The notes beneath the pieces were generated by a model, which was not told where the DNA came from, searched no databases, and saw only the letters and a program-made list of their open reading frames with translations. A stretch of DNA of 64,000 nt. Source: Blasia pusilla (lineage: Eukaryota; Marchantiophyta; Marchantiopsida; Blasiales). Location: contig CM114271.1 in the NCBI GenBank assembly GCA_050084515.1, positions 23,870,001-23,934,000 of the forward strand, read 5' to 3'. A program made the position numbers and the translations under genes. Shown here piece by piece: positions 36,901 through 48,111 of this stretch (position 1 is its first letter; each line of letters starts with the position of its first letter).

Positions 36901-37889
36901 TGTCGCGACCCTCATAACCAAACGAGCGCCAAGCGGAACATCCGAACTCTAGTGGGCTCACACAAGGATGGTTTGCGCTTTGGAGTAAGAGAAACACAAG
37001 GGCGAGATGCGAGCGCGGCGAGAGTTTCAAGTGTTTCATGCATTTATGGTTGCGACTAAGGAAATCGGAACCAAATGCAGAACCCAGACTTAAGAGAGGT
37101 CGAGTCTTCGAAGGAGACGTGGCCAAGGGGTGAGAACCGAACTTGGGACGCAACTAGCGTTTAGAGTTTCTGAATATACTTTTGATCATAAATTTAAGTC
37201 CTAAGATGAGTGTGGGACAAGTAAGATAGCATTGGAAAGCTTATGTAGAGCCGATTCCTACGCATCAAAAATCTTGGAAAATGCTTGAGCAGAAGCCGAG
37301 ATATGGACCAAAACTGACTATACAAAGAGTCGGATTAAGGGCCCAAAAGAGGGGCCCGGGCGCCCTTTCCCAAAGGTAGGGGGACCCCGGGAATCCCTAG
37401 AAGTACTAGTAAGGGGAAAGGTCTTCAAGGGTGCTTGGGACTCGAACCCCACTTTGGGCGCCGCGGGGCAACTCAAGGGCACGGAATGGATCGGGAGTTT
37501 TGGCGTTGGGATTCCAAGCCCGAACCAAGTCCTATAGAGTTGGATCCCAACTTGTGACTCATACTGTTGAGTCTTGGTTGGGGGCTCATGCGAGGTCCAT
37601 TGGAGAGTTGGGACCGCTAGGCCCGCAAACGCCGTTTTAGGGTGCCTAGACTAACCATAAAGTTTGTTCCAAGTCTTAGAAGACTTGCCCATCTTGGGAA
37701 CCTAAGAATGAGGGAAGGTTGAGCTTGATGAGGTGCCGAGTCAAGGACTCCGTGGTTTGGAAGGCTGCTTGACCCAAACCCAACTAATGTGAGTGCGCTT
37801 GGATGCAGGTTGGCGATGAGAGCGTGTCCTACTGAACGTACGCTTCCGCAACATTAAGATTGACGTTCAAGGAGAGTAGGCGCACGACA
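36901..37889 (+). repeat. LTR2-family LTR (5' LTR)
   Basis: 989 bp from TGTCGCGACCC to GCGCACGACA. It matches the solo LTR at 33,139-34,161 and the inverted copy at 43,640-44,653. A tRNA primer site follows at once. Confidence 0.88.
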
Positions 37890-37903
37890 TGTGGTATCTG
37901 AGC
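37890..37903 (+). promoter_or_regulatory. Primer-binding site of the LTR2 element
   Basis: TGTGGTATCTGAGC follows the LTR. It differs from the initiator-methionine tRNA primer site TGGTATCAGAGC at one base. This is the standard gypsy arrangement and contrasts with the methyltransferase element. Confidence 0.8.
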
Positions 37904-37998
37904 TAATGCTTGGTGAGCGAGAACTTAGGGTCGTGGGAAGCAATTGGACACTTGGGGAAAACCCAAGGTAGCGGCGAGGCCCCGATGCTCGAGCAGGG

Positions 37999-39230
37999 AT
38001 GCAAGAAACAAGGAGGAGATCTGAGTGTGGCGGCTTGAAGATGTCCACCAAGGGAGATGAACCATGGAAACGCCGAATCAAGCGATGCAAACTGAGAGAT
38101 GAACCGATGCCGGATCGGGAGCCGGAGCCGGAGGAGGAGACACCGGCTCCCAAGGTGCCAAACACCAGACATGAGGGTGTTCCGAACACAGACCCTCGCG
38201 CGCGGCCAATGGCTCCAAACTCAAGTGAACCGGAATTCTATGCCCAACTAATGGAATATATGAAAATGATGACCGAGCAAGTGTTCTTGCAAAGCAAGCG
38301 GATTGCGAAGCTCGAGTCGGACCGAGCTTCAAGTTACGGAAAAAGCTCTGCAAGACAAACCTACCCACGCCATTCCCTGGGTGTTCTCGCAATGTGAAAG
38401 ATTTCCTTACGGAGATGGAATACTACTTCGAGGCGCAGAGGGTGGCGAAGTAGGATAAGGTGGCACTGGCGGTCACCTTTCTAAAAGATCATGCGCTACA
38501 GCGATGGACAGCTCTACGAGAAGAACATCTGGCCGGTGGTTCACCTTTGAGTTGGGTGGAGTTAGGACGTTGATTGGTGACCGATTCACCTCAGAGTACC
38601 CAGAGATCCGCAATAGGGTAGAGCTCGTAGGACTCAGGCAGACTGGGTCCCTTGGCGCTTACGTGAGGGAGTTTAGCGTGAAGTTGAACTCCATTCCTAA
38701 GATATATGAGGCATCTCAGATAGCAATCTTCATCGGTGGACTCAAAGTGAGTGAGGAGAAGGCACCGTACAGAATGTCGGAGTTTCCGAACACCTGCGTG
38801 GAGCTTTTGAGGCTAGCGGAGTGGATTGGGGACAATGAGGTCCAAACACCGAAGCCCTTTGAGACAAATTTTTTTTCCAAGAGTTTGTAAAACAAAGGGG
38901 CATCCAAGAGAGTCTAGAGTGGGGTTGAGCGGGATCAAGGAGAGCCACTCAACCCGATGGTAAAGCGACAAGAATGCCATGCTAAGCCAAACGGAGCGCA
39001 GCATCTGAAATCAGGAAATGGCAAGGTGGTATACTACAACTGTGGCAAACTTGGGCAGATGGAAAACTTTCCGAGTTCACTCAAGAACCGGTTGTCATAC
39101 TTTGAGTAATGGGAGTGTGACAACCTCAATGGCCTTCGTCCAAGACAAACGGTTGCAGGTGAGATTAGTTCACGAGATGCCTGTGCGAAAGGAGTTGGTG
39201 AATGCCATTACAAGGAGGAGTCTGATTATT
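37999..39230 (+). pseudogene. Gypsy gag of the LTR2 family
   Basis: The N-terminal part (37,999-38,397) is acidic and proline-rich and then has YAQLMEYMKMMTEQVF. A frameshift leads to the capsid signature, with VTFLKDHALQRW, then RNRVELVGLRQTGSLGAYVREF (split here: RNRVELVGLRQ and GSLGAYVREF) at about 38,600-38,680. A worn zinc knuckle (YYNCGKLGQMENF) lies at about 39,030-39,075. It fits the Retrotrans_gag family. At about 39,233 the sequence switches to the gag zinc knuckle of the methyltransferase element. Confidence 0.8.
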
Positions 39231-39932
39231 TATGGTGGAGCCCATCACCGGCATGATTGGGCCTGTCAGGGCATGGAGGAGGAGATGCATGGTGTTGCAC
39301 TAGGAGTTTATCAGTGTGACTATTGTCAAAGGTACCGTCACACACGCGCTATATGTTTCAGCCTACACCTTGAATTGCGCCCGAACCGAGGGCCAGAGAG
39401 GGCACCATAGTGAGTTGCCAGTCCGAGTGGGCTAGAGGTTGTGCACTAGGTGGTCCCGTTGGGGGACAAGGGGTTGGATTTGCCCGAGGGGCTGGTGGAG
39501 TTGCCCGTGGAGGAGGTAGAGTTCCGCCATCTAAACACGTCGAGGGAGATGCCCGGCGTGAGGTTGGGATGGTTGCTCAGATACAACAGCTACAGCAGCA
39601 GATTGCCGCTATGGCATTGAGGTTACCCGATGCCAGATCCATGGCATTGACATCTAGTGCAGCAGTCAGAGATAAGGAGGATCCTTGCGGGATGTCCGCG
39701 ATTGTGCAATTGGTGGCAGACGATGTTGTTACACGTGGAGCCACCGTAAAGTTGGATCCAGAGAGAGGGAAAGCCACGAAACTTACCAGGCTTCCTCAGT
39801 TTTTCACGTTGTCCGAGGCGATAAGGACCCCATCGATGGGTCTTAATCAGAATTCTTGGAGAGTTGATATTGTTGGTGTGCACGCACGGAGGGCAATAGG
39901 AGAAGCTGGATAACCGGGGAGAAATCTTCTAG

Positions 39933-40560
39933 TTGGTAAGTCCACGAGGTAGATTATTTTGTCCGCAGCCTGTCCTGTTAGATTTAGGAGCGCAACCCCT
40001 AATGTTGGGGAAAGCGACATTTACACAGTTGGGCCTAACGAGGGCCAATGTGGAGCATTTTCCATTCCGGATACAAACATCCTTGGGTAGAGCAAGTACC
40101 ACAAAGTTTATCATCCAACATGAGGTCATGGTGAGGATTCACCCAAGAAATCCTACAGATAAGTTTGTGGTGCGAGCCAAGACAATAGTGACTGATGAAG
40201 AGTCCTACGATGTCTTGGTTGGTGGAACAATGTTGTATCCGATGGGGTTTTCCCTAGATTATTGGAGGAGTCAGCATCCTACAGATCAAGATGGCAGTAA
40301 GGTGATGGGCGACTTAGCTCATTACCCGTTTGATTCACTGGTGGAGTGATCGAGCGAAGGCCAGGGGAGATGGTGACTTTAGCAACATTTAATAGCGCCA
40401 TCACGTGGCCTTGAGATTTGATTGAGGAGCATGTCCATGCAGAGGACACACCCACGTCTGACACTTTTAAGGAGAGGAGTGTTATGGTAGCCACATCATT
40501 CCGTGGAGGAGAGGTGCCACTGTGGGGCTCGCGTGAATAGCTCCGACGCTTGAGAGATGA
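39933..40560 (+). pseudogene. Aspartic protease (copy 2)
   Basis: Contains PVLLDLGAQPLMLGKATF, in which the serine of the DSG active site is changed to leucine, so it would be inactive. The second conserved block (VLVGGTMLYPMGFSLDY) remains. A frame break at about 40,350 separates it from the C-terminal extension. Confidence 0.8.
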
Positions 40561-40619
40561 GCATATGCAGACGGCGTGGAGTCAGGCCCTTGCATCAGAG
40601 TGTGATGGGTCAGAGGAAC

Positions 40620-41650
40620 CCGAGCTAGCCAAGAGTGCTCTTATGACCCCTTTGGACACCACCCCGATTGAATGGTGCATCTCAGAGAAGGGTATTCGCG
40701 TGTTGGATCTCTTTGGAGGGATCAACATTGGCTTAGCTATTGTTTTGCAGGTTGGAGTGCGCGTCCAGCAATACCTGTACGTTGAGATTGATGATTTTAC
40801 AAGGTGCACTTCACTTCACCATGTGGCTTAGTTACGCCTCCGATTTCCCAACTTGTTGTTTGTGTCCTCCATGGAGGATTACCAGAGTTCCCATACCGAG
40901 GGATATTTCATTGTTGGGGGCGCAAGACTTCGAGCGGGTAGGGACCATAGATTTTGTCATTGCTGGTTGGTTGTGTAAGGGACAATCGAGTGCTCGATGA
41001 GATAGCAAGTTAGCTGACTCTTGGTCCCGATTATTTTGAGAGATGATACGGATCTTGCGACACTTGCAAGAGTATCTGTCCTATTCTCCATCATACAATA
41101 TGGAGAATATGCTGATTTTGGGTGATTCAAGATCTTGAGTGATGACGAGGGCACATCAGGTGCGCGCATGGATCGGCCCAACAGTGTTGTTGGATGTGGC
41201 AAGGATAGGTTCACGAGCACATCACCTGCGTCGTTGATGGATAACTTGGTGCCACATGAGGTATTGCGGAGGAATTATACGAGAGTGGATCGACCCTCTA
41301 ATTTATTGGTAGATTCTATTCTAGATCTAGGTTGTCGATCACAGGCAGTGAGGCACGATGATTAAATGTCGTTGACTGTGGTCAGCAAGATTGGCATACC
41401 ACGGGCATCCTTTTCCACGTTTGTGAGTTTTCGTGCTTCCTATGCATTCAAGGAGGCCGAACCTGGCTTGGTTTAGGATGACCAGGTACAGTGATTCGTG
41501 GAGCCCAATATATGCCGATAAGCGAAAGTGAGTGATGGGATTTCCCACAAGAGTGATGGTAGTACCGTCACTATCAGAGGCATCACGATGTCATGTCTTG
41601 GGTAAGGCAATGGACCTGAACTGCTAGACATGTATTTTCAGCTTAGGAGT
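40620..41650 (+). pseudogene. C5-cytosine methyltransferase (copy 2)
   Basis: Motif I is the clearest of all copies (IRVLDLFGGINIGLAIVLQ, 40,697-40,753) and runs in frame from the preceding protease extension. Motif IV is altered (GWLCKG: proline to leucine), and an in-frame stop follows the tryptophan. The motif VI region reads YNMENMLIL, with a weak ENV. The end near 41,520-41,620 keeps the MGFP and LGKAMDL blocks. It is inactive in this copy but useful for judging the ancestral frame. Confidence 0.8.
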
Positions 41651-42192
41651 AGGTGAGCAGCGTGGTTTGAGGTTGCTGAAGATTACAGTTGTTGCATTGG
41701 TGAGCCCCATACCTACCGAGAATCTTGAGGCAGTGGCTGGGGCCGAGACTCGAGAAAATCGACACACCATGGGTGATCGGGAGAGACACCCTTGGACTTC
41801 TTGGGATGTTTGCTAGACATGCCAAGAGATGGCAGCCACAACATCGAGCGCGGTTCCAAGTACTGCATGTGGAGGAGATAAGAGTTTGCAATTGGCTGCA
41901 AGGAAGCAGCCAAGTTCTACTATCCGAGACAGGGTTACACCATAGTAGCCACCAACACCCCCATCGGAGAGTCCTACCATAGTGTAGATGGAGACTTGGG
42001 AGCCAGATATGGGCCCTAAGTTGATAGGAGGAGAGCGGCGATGGATACATCAGTTCCTTAGGAGTTATAGGAGCTGTTTAAACATATTTTGCATTTAGCA
42101 TGCATGATTTGCGTACGTTGAAGGGTCCAAGAATCCGCATTGAGTTGTCAAGCAACACGCCAATCTTTCAATGAACCTATAAGAATAGTGAT

Positions 42193-43639
42193 ATGGAGAG
42201 GGATCTAATTGAAAGTAGGAGCCAGGACTTGGTTGGAGTAGGACTAGTGGAGATGTCGCACGGAGAGCATGCATCTACCACTGCCATGCCCGCCAAGAAG
42301 GATATGCATAGCAACCGGACGGATAGGCAGATGTGTGGAGATTACCAACCTATCAATTGGCAGAGGAAGTCCAATAGATATGCCATGCCCAACCTTGAGG
42401 AGATCTTTGATGCTATTAGGCATGCAAAGATCTTCAGTTCACTACATCTTTGAGTCGGATACCATCAGCTGCCTATGAGATTGGAGGACAGGCAGAAGGA
42501 AAAATTTTGGGGCATTGGTCCTTACGGAAAGGATTGCTTGTACCAATGGCGGTTCTTACCATTTGGGTTAAAGAACACCTGGGTTAAGTTCTAGAGGGTC
42601 ATAGATAGGATCTTGGCATATCTGGATTTTACAAGGTGTTATATTAATGACTTTGTAGTCTTTAGCGCCACGTTTGAGGAGCATGAGCATGGTTGCACAA
42701 TAATGGACAAATCCTCCCTTAGAACGGATATGGACAGACAAGTCTGAACACGTCCATGGACATGGGTTCCAAGAGGTGGGATCCACACTTTTAGTCCATG
42801 ATGGAAGTCAATGCAAGGATGAGAGGAGCAATGAGTGAGGAGGGAGTGGAGGTGGAGGTGGAGGGAGGAAGAAATAGGGGAGTATGGAACACGAAGGCAA
42901 GTAAGGGGAATGCAAAAGAAGGGAAAGGTGGGGCCCATATGGACAAGTCCTTCCATAGGACGGACATAAGTTCACCGACATGGACTTTGTCCACATGCAA
43001 CCTTGAGCATGAGCAACATCTGGAGGAGGTGTTTCGATAATTGCAGTTATATGGGATGAAGCTACATCCAGGCAAGTGCAAGTTCTTCTATAAACAGATT
43101 TGAGTAGCTGGGTCATATGATATACCTAGGGGGCCTTGGTGTACAGCACACAAAGGTAGAGGCTACTTCACGCGTTCCTTGCCCTACAAACGTGAGTCAA
43201 GTTCGTGCATTCATGGGATTGGCGAACTTCTATCAACAATACGTCAAGGGTTTCAGTTTGATTGTGAAGCCGCTAAACTTTTTGACCAAGGTGGATTAGG
43301 AGTGGGACTGGGAGGATGAGTTGGAGAAAGCGTTTTAGCTGCTCAAGGACAGGTTGACGTCCGCGCCCATATTGAGGAGACCAATCAAGGGGCGTCCTTT
43401 CCAATTGCATACCGATTGGAGCATGTTGGGGCTTGGAGTTGTGCTCACCCAGTATGAAGATGAGGGTAGAGAGTTTGTGGTGGCTTACGCTAGTCGCTTA
43501 AACAAAGTTGCAGAGGCAAAGTATAGCTTGTATGAGGGTGAGTGTTTGGCTCCAACGTGTGGGCTGTCGCACATTTTAGGTGTTTTCTATTCGGCAACCC
43601 CTTTACCATGATTATTGATGACCAACCACTTAAGTGGTT
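42193..43639 (+). pseudogene. Reverse transcriptase and partial RNase H (copy 2), interrupted by a MITE
   Basis: RT blocks at 42,193-42,680 (MCGDYQPINWQ, then FLPFGLKNT) and the region after the insertion (43,117-43,300, VRAFMGLANFYQQYVKGF). The catalytic block reads CYINDFVVFS, with the first aspartate of the YxDD motif changed to asparagine. RNase H (43,354-43,639) keeps LHTDWSMLGLGVVLT and YEGECLA and is cut at DDQPLKWF by the LTR2 copy. Confidence 0.85.
42690..43004. mobile_element. MITE, Mutator-like (non-autonomous)
   Basis: About 315 bp inserted in the RT. Its ends are inverted repeats: GGTTGCA at 42,691 and TGCAACC ending at 43,002, with looser similarity further in (TGGACAAATCC and its partner). 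The direct repeat GAGCATGAGCA flanks it (42,679-42,689 and 43,005-43,015), 11 bp long. The uninterrupted site is seen in copy 3 at about 51,640. The size of the duplication suggests a Mutator-like (MULE) origin. It has no coding sequence. Confidence 0.75.
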
Positions 43640-44653
43640 TATCGTGCTCCTACTCTCCTTGAATGTTTATCTTTGTTGTTGCGGAAGCGTGCGTTTAGTA
43701 GGTCACGCTCTCAACGTTGATCTGCATCCAAACATGCACTTTGGTTAGTCGGATCTGGATCAATCAGCGGGCTAAATTTCCGAGTTCTCATCTCGATCTC
43801 TCATGATCATCAAGCTCAACCTTCCTAGTTTCGCGGTTTACAACACAGGAAAGTCTCGAAAGACTTGAGACGGACTTTCTAGTCGGTTCAGGAACCTCAA
43901 ATGGTGTTTCGCGCTTCCCGGTTCCAACTATCTTATGGACATCCAATGAGTCCCTAATCGAGACTCACAAAAAATGAATCGCCGGTCAGAATCCAAATAT
44001 GGTGTACAAAGTCCACTCCCTTGGATCAAGTTTGGGTTCCGAGTTCCAATGTCAAACTCCAGTTCCATCCCGTGCCCTTGAGACGCCGTTTGGTGCTCAA
44101 AGTGGGGTTTGTATTCCAAGACATCTTGGAGAGACTCCCCCTTATTAGTACTTGTGGGGATCTCCAGGGTTCCCCTAACGGTAGGGAAAGACAGCCGGGC
44201 CCCTCAAATTGGCCCTTCATCCAATTGCTCTCACGATCATTTCCGGCCACTTTCTCAGCCTCTGCTTATGCATTGCTGAGATCTTTGGTGCATTGGAAGT
44301 GCCTCAAGATAAGCTTTCCAACTCACCCTTATTTGTCCCGAATGCATCTTGGGGCTAAATATTATGGTCTTAAACACAGTCAAATTCCCCAAACGCTAGT
44401 CGTGTTCCAAACTTGTTCTCACCTCTTTGGCAACCAACCTTCCAAGACTCAACTCATCTCAAGTCTTCGTTCGCGTTTGGTCTAGGTTTTTTGGTCGCGA
44501 CCACAACTGTGCACCGCGTTTTCTCTCTTGGACTTTTCCAAGAGACCTTCCAGAAGCCTCTCCAAAGCGCGATCATCGCACCGTGAGTCCACTTGAGTTC
44601 TGATGTTCCGCTTGGCGCCTATTTGGTGTTTTTTGGTTATGAAGATCACGACA
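43640..44653 (-). repeat. Inverted LTR2-family LTR
   Basis: About 1,014 bp, the reverse complement of the LTR2 repeat. Flanks are TGGTT and CTCGG, so there is no target duplication. The left side is RNase H and the right side is the end of the PHD finger of the methyltransferase element, so the integrase was lost in the same event or later. Confidence 0.85.
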
Positions 44654-44716
44654 CTCGGGGACGATGGATGTGTCCCACATGTATATAGAGTAGGTAGTTC
44701 TAGATTCCAACTTGTG
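44654..44716 (+). pseudogene. End of PHD finger of copy 2
   Basis: Reads RWMCPTC followed by a stop, matching the end of the PHD finger in copies 1 and 3. Only the last two zinc ligands remain. The 3' untranslated region and B1 are missing, and the A repeat of copy 3 follows directly. Confidence 0.7.
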
Positions 44717-45230
44717 TGTTAAATCTTTTAGGATAGATCGTTGAGATGTAGTAGAGCGCCTTCGTGAGTAGTGGAGGACAATCTCAATAGGTTGAGGATG
44801 ACCTGTTGAGGCCCCGAGAAACCTAAGAGAGCAGGTTTCCCCTTCGTTTCGGCTCATTTGGAGCCATATTGAAGAACTTACTATTTTAGGTAAGTACCAT
44901 TTTTAGTATATGATCGACTTTCTATTTTTGGTAAGTGGCCCTTGACCTCCTACATCAAGTCAAGAGCCAAGTAAGTGACTTGGGAGAATAGGTTACTATG
45001 GAGAGAGCTTGGGAGAGGGGAGGGGTATACCTCAAGGAGAGAGAGCTTGAGAGCTCATTCTCTCTTTGTTGAACCTCTTGGCATAAGGCGGCGGAGCTAT
45101 GGTCCCTTCCCTTGTGAGTGTAACCCAAACCTCTCATTAGGAGAGTGGGTTTGGTTTGACATGAGAGAGAGTGCATACCTTTGAGAGCTATGGTGTGAGA
45201 TGGTGTAAAGAGAGATTGGATCTTACTTTA
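44717..45230 (+). repeat. Terminal repeat A1 of copy 3
   Basis: 514 bp, starting TGTGTTAAATCTTTTAGG and ending TCTTACTTTA. The same length as A1 of copy 4. Followed by TAAAGAGAGAACGAGAGAG, not by B. Confidence 0.85.
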
Positions 45231-46734
45231 TAAAGAGAGAACGAGAGAGTGAGAGAGCTTCATGGGGGAGCTCACTGGTCACTCGCTTTTTTTGCAGGTT
45301 GGGGACCGTGTTCCCCGTTCAGCGGCTCATGGGAGTGCTCACCAGAGCAAGGGCTGCTTTGATTGTTCTTTGCATTTGCCAATTTTTCGTGTGAAAGAGT
45401 GGCGCGCGGAAGCGCTGCCCAATTTCTGATAGGGATTGATTATGGAGGCGGATTGTCCCATGCCGGTGCTTTTGGGAGCACCATGTAGCTTGTTGATTTG
45501 TATTTTTATAGGTTTTACATTTTCGTTTGGATAAATTAGTGCGGAAGCGCTGCCAAATTTTTTGTAAGAGAAAGAGACATTGGGATTTATGACAGTCCCC
45601 ATCAATTTTTACTGGAATGTTCAATTCTAAATATTTTTTGATATTGTCGTAGATTGTGAAGCTATGCACCTAGTGCAATAAACAATGCAAAATTTGGAGT
45701 TATGAGCAAAAATTTATGGTCAATCTTGCAAAATTGCCATTGCTAAGCAATTTGTAGGGTTAAATTGTTCAAACCCTAAACGAGCCGCCACGCCAGCGGC
45801 AGCCTTCGCTGTCATAGTTACCCTCAACGGTCTACCATCGACGGTCAACCATCACCGTCAATGGTCCACCGTCTGTTGTCCACCCTTTGGTTGCCATTGC
45901 CGCCGTTACGGAGTGGAGGGTCTTCCACGACGTTCGTTGATTCTCTAACTTGCGTCGTCACCACGTACTTTGTTTTGGCCGCCACCATCATCGCAGTTTT
46001 GTCATCAACCAATGATGGTAGATAACCTCCGGTTATGGTGTTTGAGTTTTGATTTCATGCTCCTATGTTGTGATTGGTAGCCGTTTGACGACAATCGAGT
46101 ACCGTGCCGTGACGCCCGTAGCCGCAACGCGCCGCCGATTGCCGCGCCGTGCCGCTCGTGGCCGTACCGCAAGGTCTCGATTGTGAAGCCACTCCATCAT
46201 TGTGGAACATAGTGTGTGTTTATTATTGATTGAAGAGGGTATGCCGCCGAGTGCTGCATCCCACCATCGAGGGTCGTTCCGTGCCGCCTGCAACCCCGCA
46301 CCGTTCCGCTGCAACCGCACTGTCTATCGAGGAGTTTTGAGCAGCGTCAGCACGGGAGGAGTATGACTTGGTGACTGGAGGAGTTGTCTCCACGACCGAT
46401 TTGGGGTCGAGATTTGCAGTTCAGGTTACCTATTCTGGATTATGGGATTTTGGTAATCCCATAATCCCTCACACGTCCTTTACCCTACAGGTGTGAGGGA
46501 TTATGGGATTTTAGTAGTTTATTTGGGGATATTCGGTGTGTGGATGTTGAGAGCATCATTTATGTATGTGGTTTAGGGGACATAGACCTATGTGGGATGT
46601 CCGGAGTTGAAGGTAGGTTATCGATGAGATGATAGCTTGGTCGATTTGCCGCACCACGCCGCTTGTTGCCGCACGTTATACGTCTTGGGGAGGGAGAGTG
46701 TAGATCGAGTGCCGCATGTTTGGGATAAGTGATT
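45231..46734 (+). other. Long 5' leader of copy 3
   Basis: About 1.5 kb without a convincing reading frame. It has two copies of a GCGGAAGCGCTGCC motif (about 45,407 and 45,541), a short run of GGTCAACC/CACCGTC units (about 45,825-45,890), a block rich in CGCCGC (46,100-46,180), and a copy-specific inverted duplication at 46,437-46,510. Stretches are shared with copy 4 at 58,651-60,230. Confidence 0.7.
46437..46510. repeat. Copy-specific inverted duplication in the leader of copy 3
   Basis: Positions 46,455-46,474 and 46,491-46,510 form a perfect 20-bp inverted repeat. Part of the same sequence also pairs with 46,437-46,449 (13 bp, 5-nt loop). The extra arm is absent from the same place in copy 4 (about 59,985-60,020), so it is an insertion copied from the neighbouring strand. 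Confidence 0.8.
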
Positions 46735-48100
46735 GAGGGATTACTCGCGAGGCGAGAGTGATTGGATGAGAGGGGCACGAAGGGCACGAGGATCATCACG
46801 GCGTCTGTTCGGGACTTTGAGAGACGAGGTGGTGAACTCGAGAGTAGCTCTAGAGATTTTACGCGGAGTGGCGCGAGGTTCCGAGGGTCTCCACGGGAGG
46901 GACCACCTCGACCTCCTTCTGTGTCATCGTCAGACAAGGGGGAGGGTGTAGAGGAGTTTGTGAGCACATTGCCACACATTGTGAGTGGTCCTACCAGTTG
47001 GGCGTACGAGATGGACGACCGGGGTAGAGGACCGCATAGGTTTTCAGATGCAGTAGGTACGATTGAGTTGCATGATTTCATAGCACAGTGTAGGAGTTGG
47101 TGCAACTCCCAGCGGGCCAGGAACTCTAGAGAGTTAAACCCGTTTACAACATGGAACGGTATATTCTAGCATTTAGAGGGGGCGCCCATGGACAATTACC
47201 ATGAGTTCTCTCAGAGATATGCACGTGAGATCGAGGCGTGGAGGCTCTACTATGACCCATATTATGTGTCATGGACTGAGCCGTTCCCAGATGAGGAGGA
47301 GGAGTCTGGAGAGGCTACTTCCTCTTCCACTAGTGACGTTTTAGGAGGGGTCACTCGCACGGGAGCAGTTGCACCATGTAGTCGAGTTCGTCCTAGGTTC
47401 AACCCTGTGGTTGAGTTCTTTGCTGAGTTGAGGGCAAGCTACCAAGGGGTACGGACAGAGAAGTTGCGGAGCATCCACAACTTCTAGAGGCGCACGTGTG
47501 AGAGTTTGCGTGAGGCTTACATTCGCTTGCGCCGGTTGATCAATGTCACTCATGGGGTGACAGAGGCTCAGGCTATCCAGTCATGGTAAGCCATGCTGGA
47601 CCGGATCCTACGGACATGGGTGCGGGAGGGGTGCTTCTTATGAACACCTCCCCTACGTTGAGAGATGTTTTTACGACGGCCAAGAACATTTAGCACAACA
47701 TGGCAGAGGAGAGCATAGCCACCATGGGTTCTGGGCGAGAGCAGTCTCGATTGTCTGCCCCACCTGTGTACCAACGTGGACTCCGAGATAGGTCGACTGT
47801 GGCACTACGAGCTCAGGGAGGATACCGGGAGGCCATGCCACAGAGATCTACGCCTCAATATGCGGATCAGCTACTGCCGCCTACTATCACTTGTTGGTCA
47901 TGTGTTGGAGCCCATCATTAATGCGATTGCACTCGTCAGGATCATGGACGTGTGCCTCAGCATGGAGGAGGAGATGGTGTTGTACCAAGAGGTTATCAGT
48001 GTGACTATTGTTAGAGGTATGGTCATACATGCGCCAGGTGTTTCAATTTACATCCTGAGTTACGTCCGGACCGAGGGCCAGAGAGGGCACCAGAGCGAGT
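46735..48100 (+). pseudogene. Gag polyprotein (copy 3)
   Basis: The N-terminal part (46,762-47,160) is basic with GPPRPPSVSSSDKGEG. It continues after a CAG-to-TAG stop with YHEFSQRYAREIEAWRLYY (47,203-47,260) and ESLREAYIRLRRLINVTHG (47,502-47,556). The zinc knuckles lie at about 47,890-48,045, the first with a stop (CWSCVGAHHQ then a stop). It matches copy 1 in order and spacing. Confidence 0.75.
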
Positions 48101-48111
48101 AGCCGGTCAGG

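Larger units (their letters stand above)
39233..43639 (+). mobile_element. Internal region of methyltransferase element, copy 2 (chimeric, truncated)
   Basis: It starts within the first zinc knuckle (GGAHHRHDWACQG). It then has the canonical second knuckle CDYCQRYRHTRAIC (about 39,317-39,360), the linker (39,410-39,913), protease, methyltransferase, RT and part of RNase H. It stops in RNase H at 43,639, where an inverted LTR2 copy begins. Gag N-terminus and leader are replaced by the LTR2 gag. It is the most decayed copy. Confidence 0.85.

Noticed and set aside
42808-43116. Proline- and serine-rich minus-strand frames at 42.8-43.1 kb
   Set aside because: They are shadows of a GGAGGTGGAG-rich part of the MITE.
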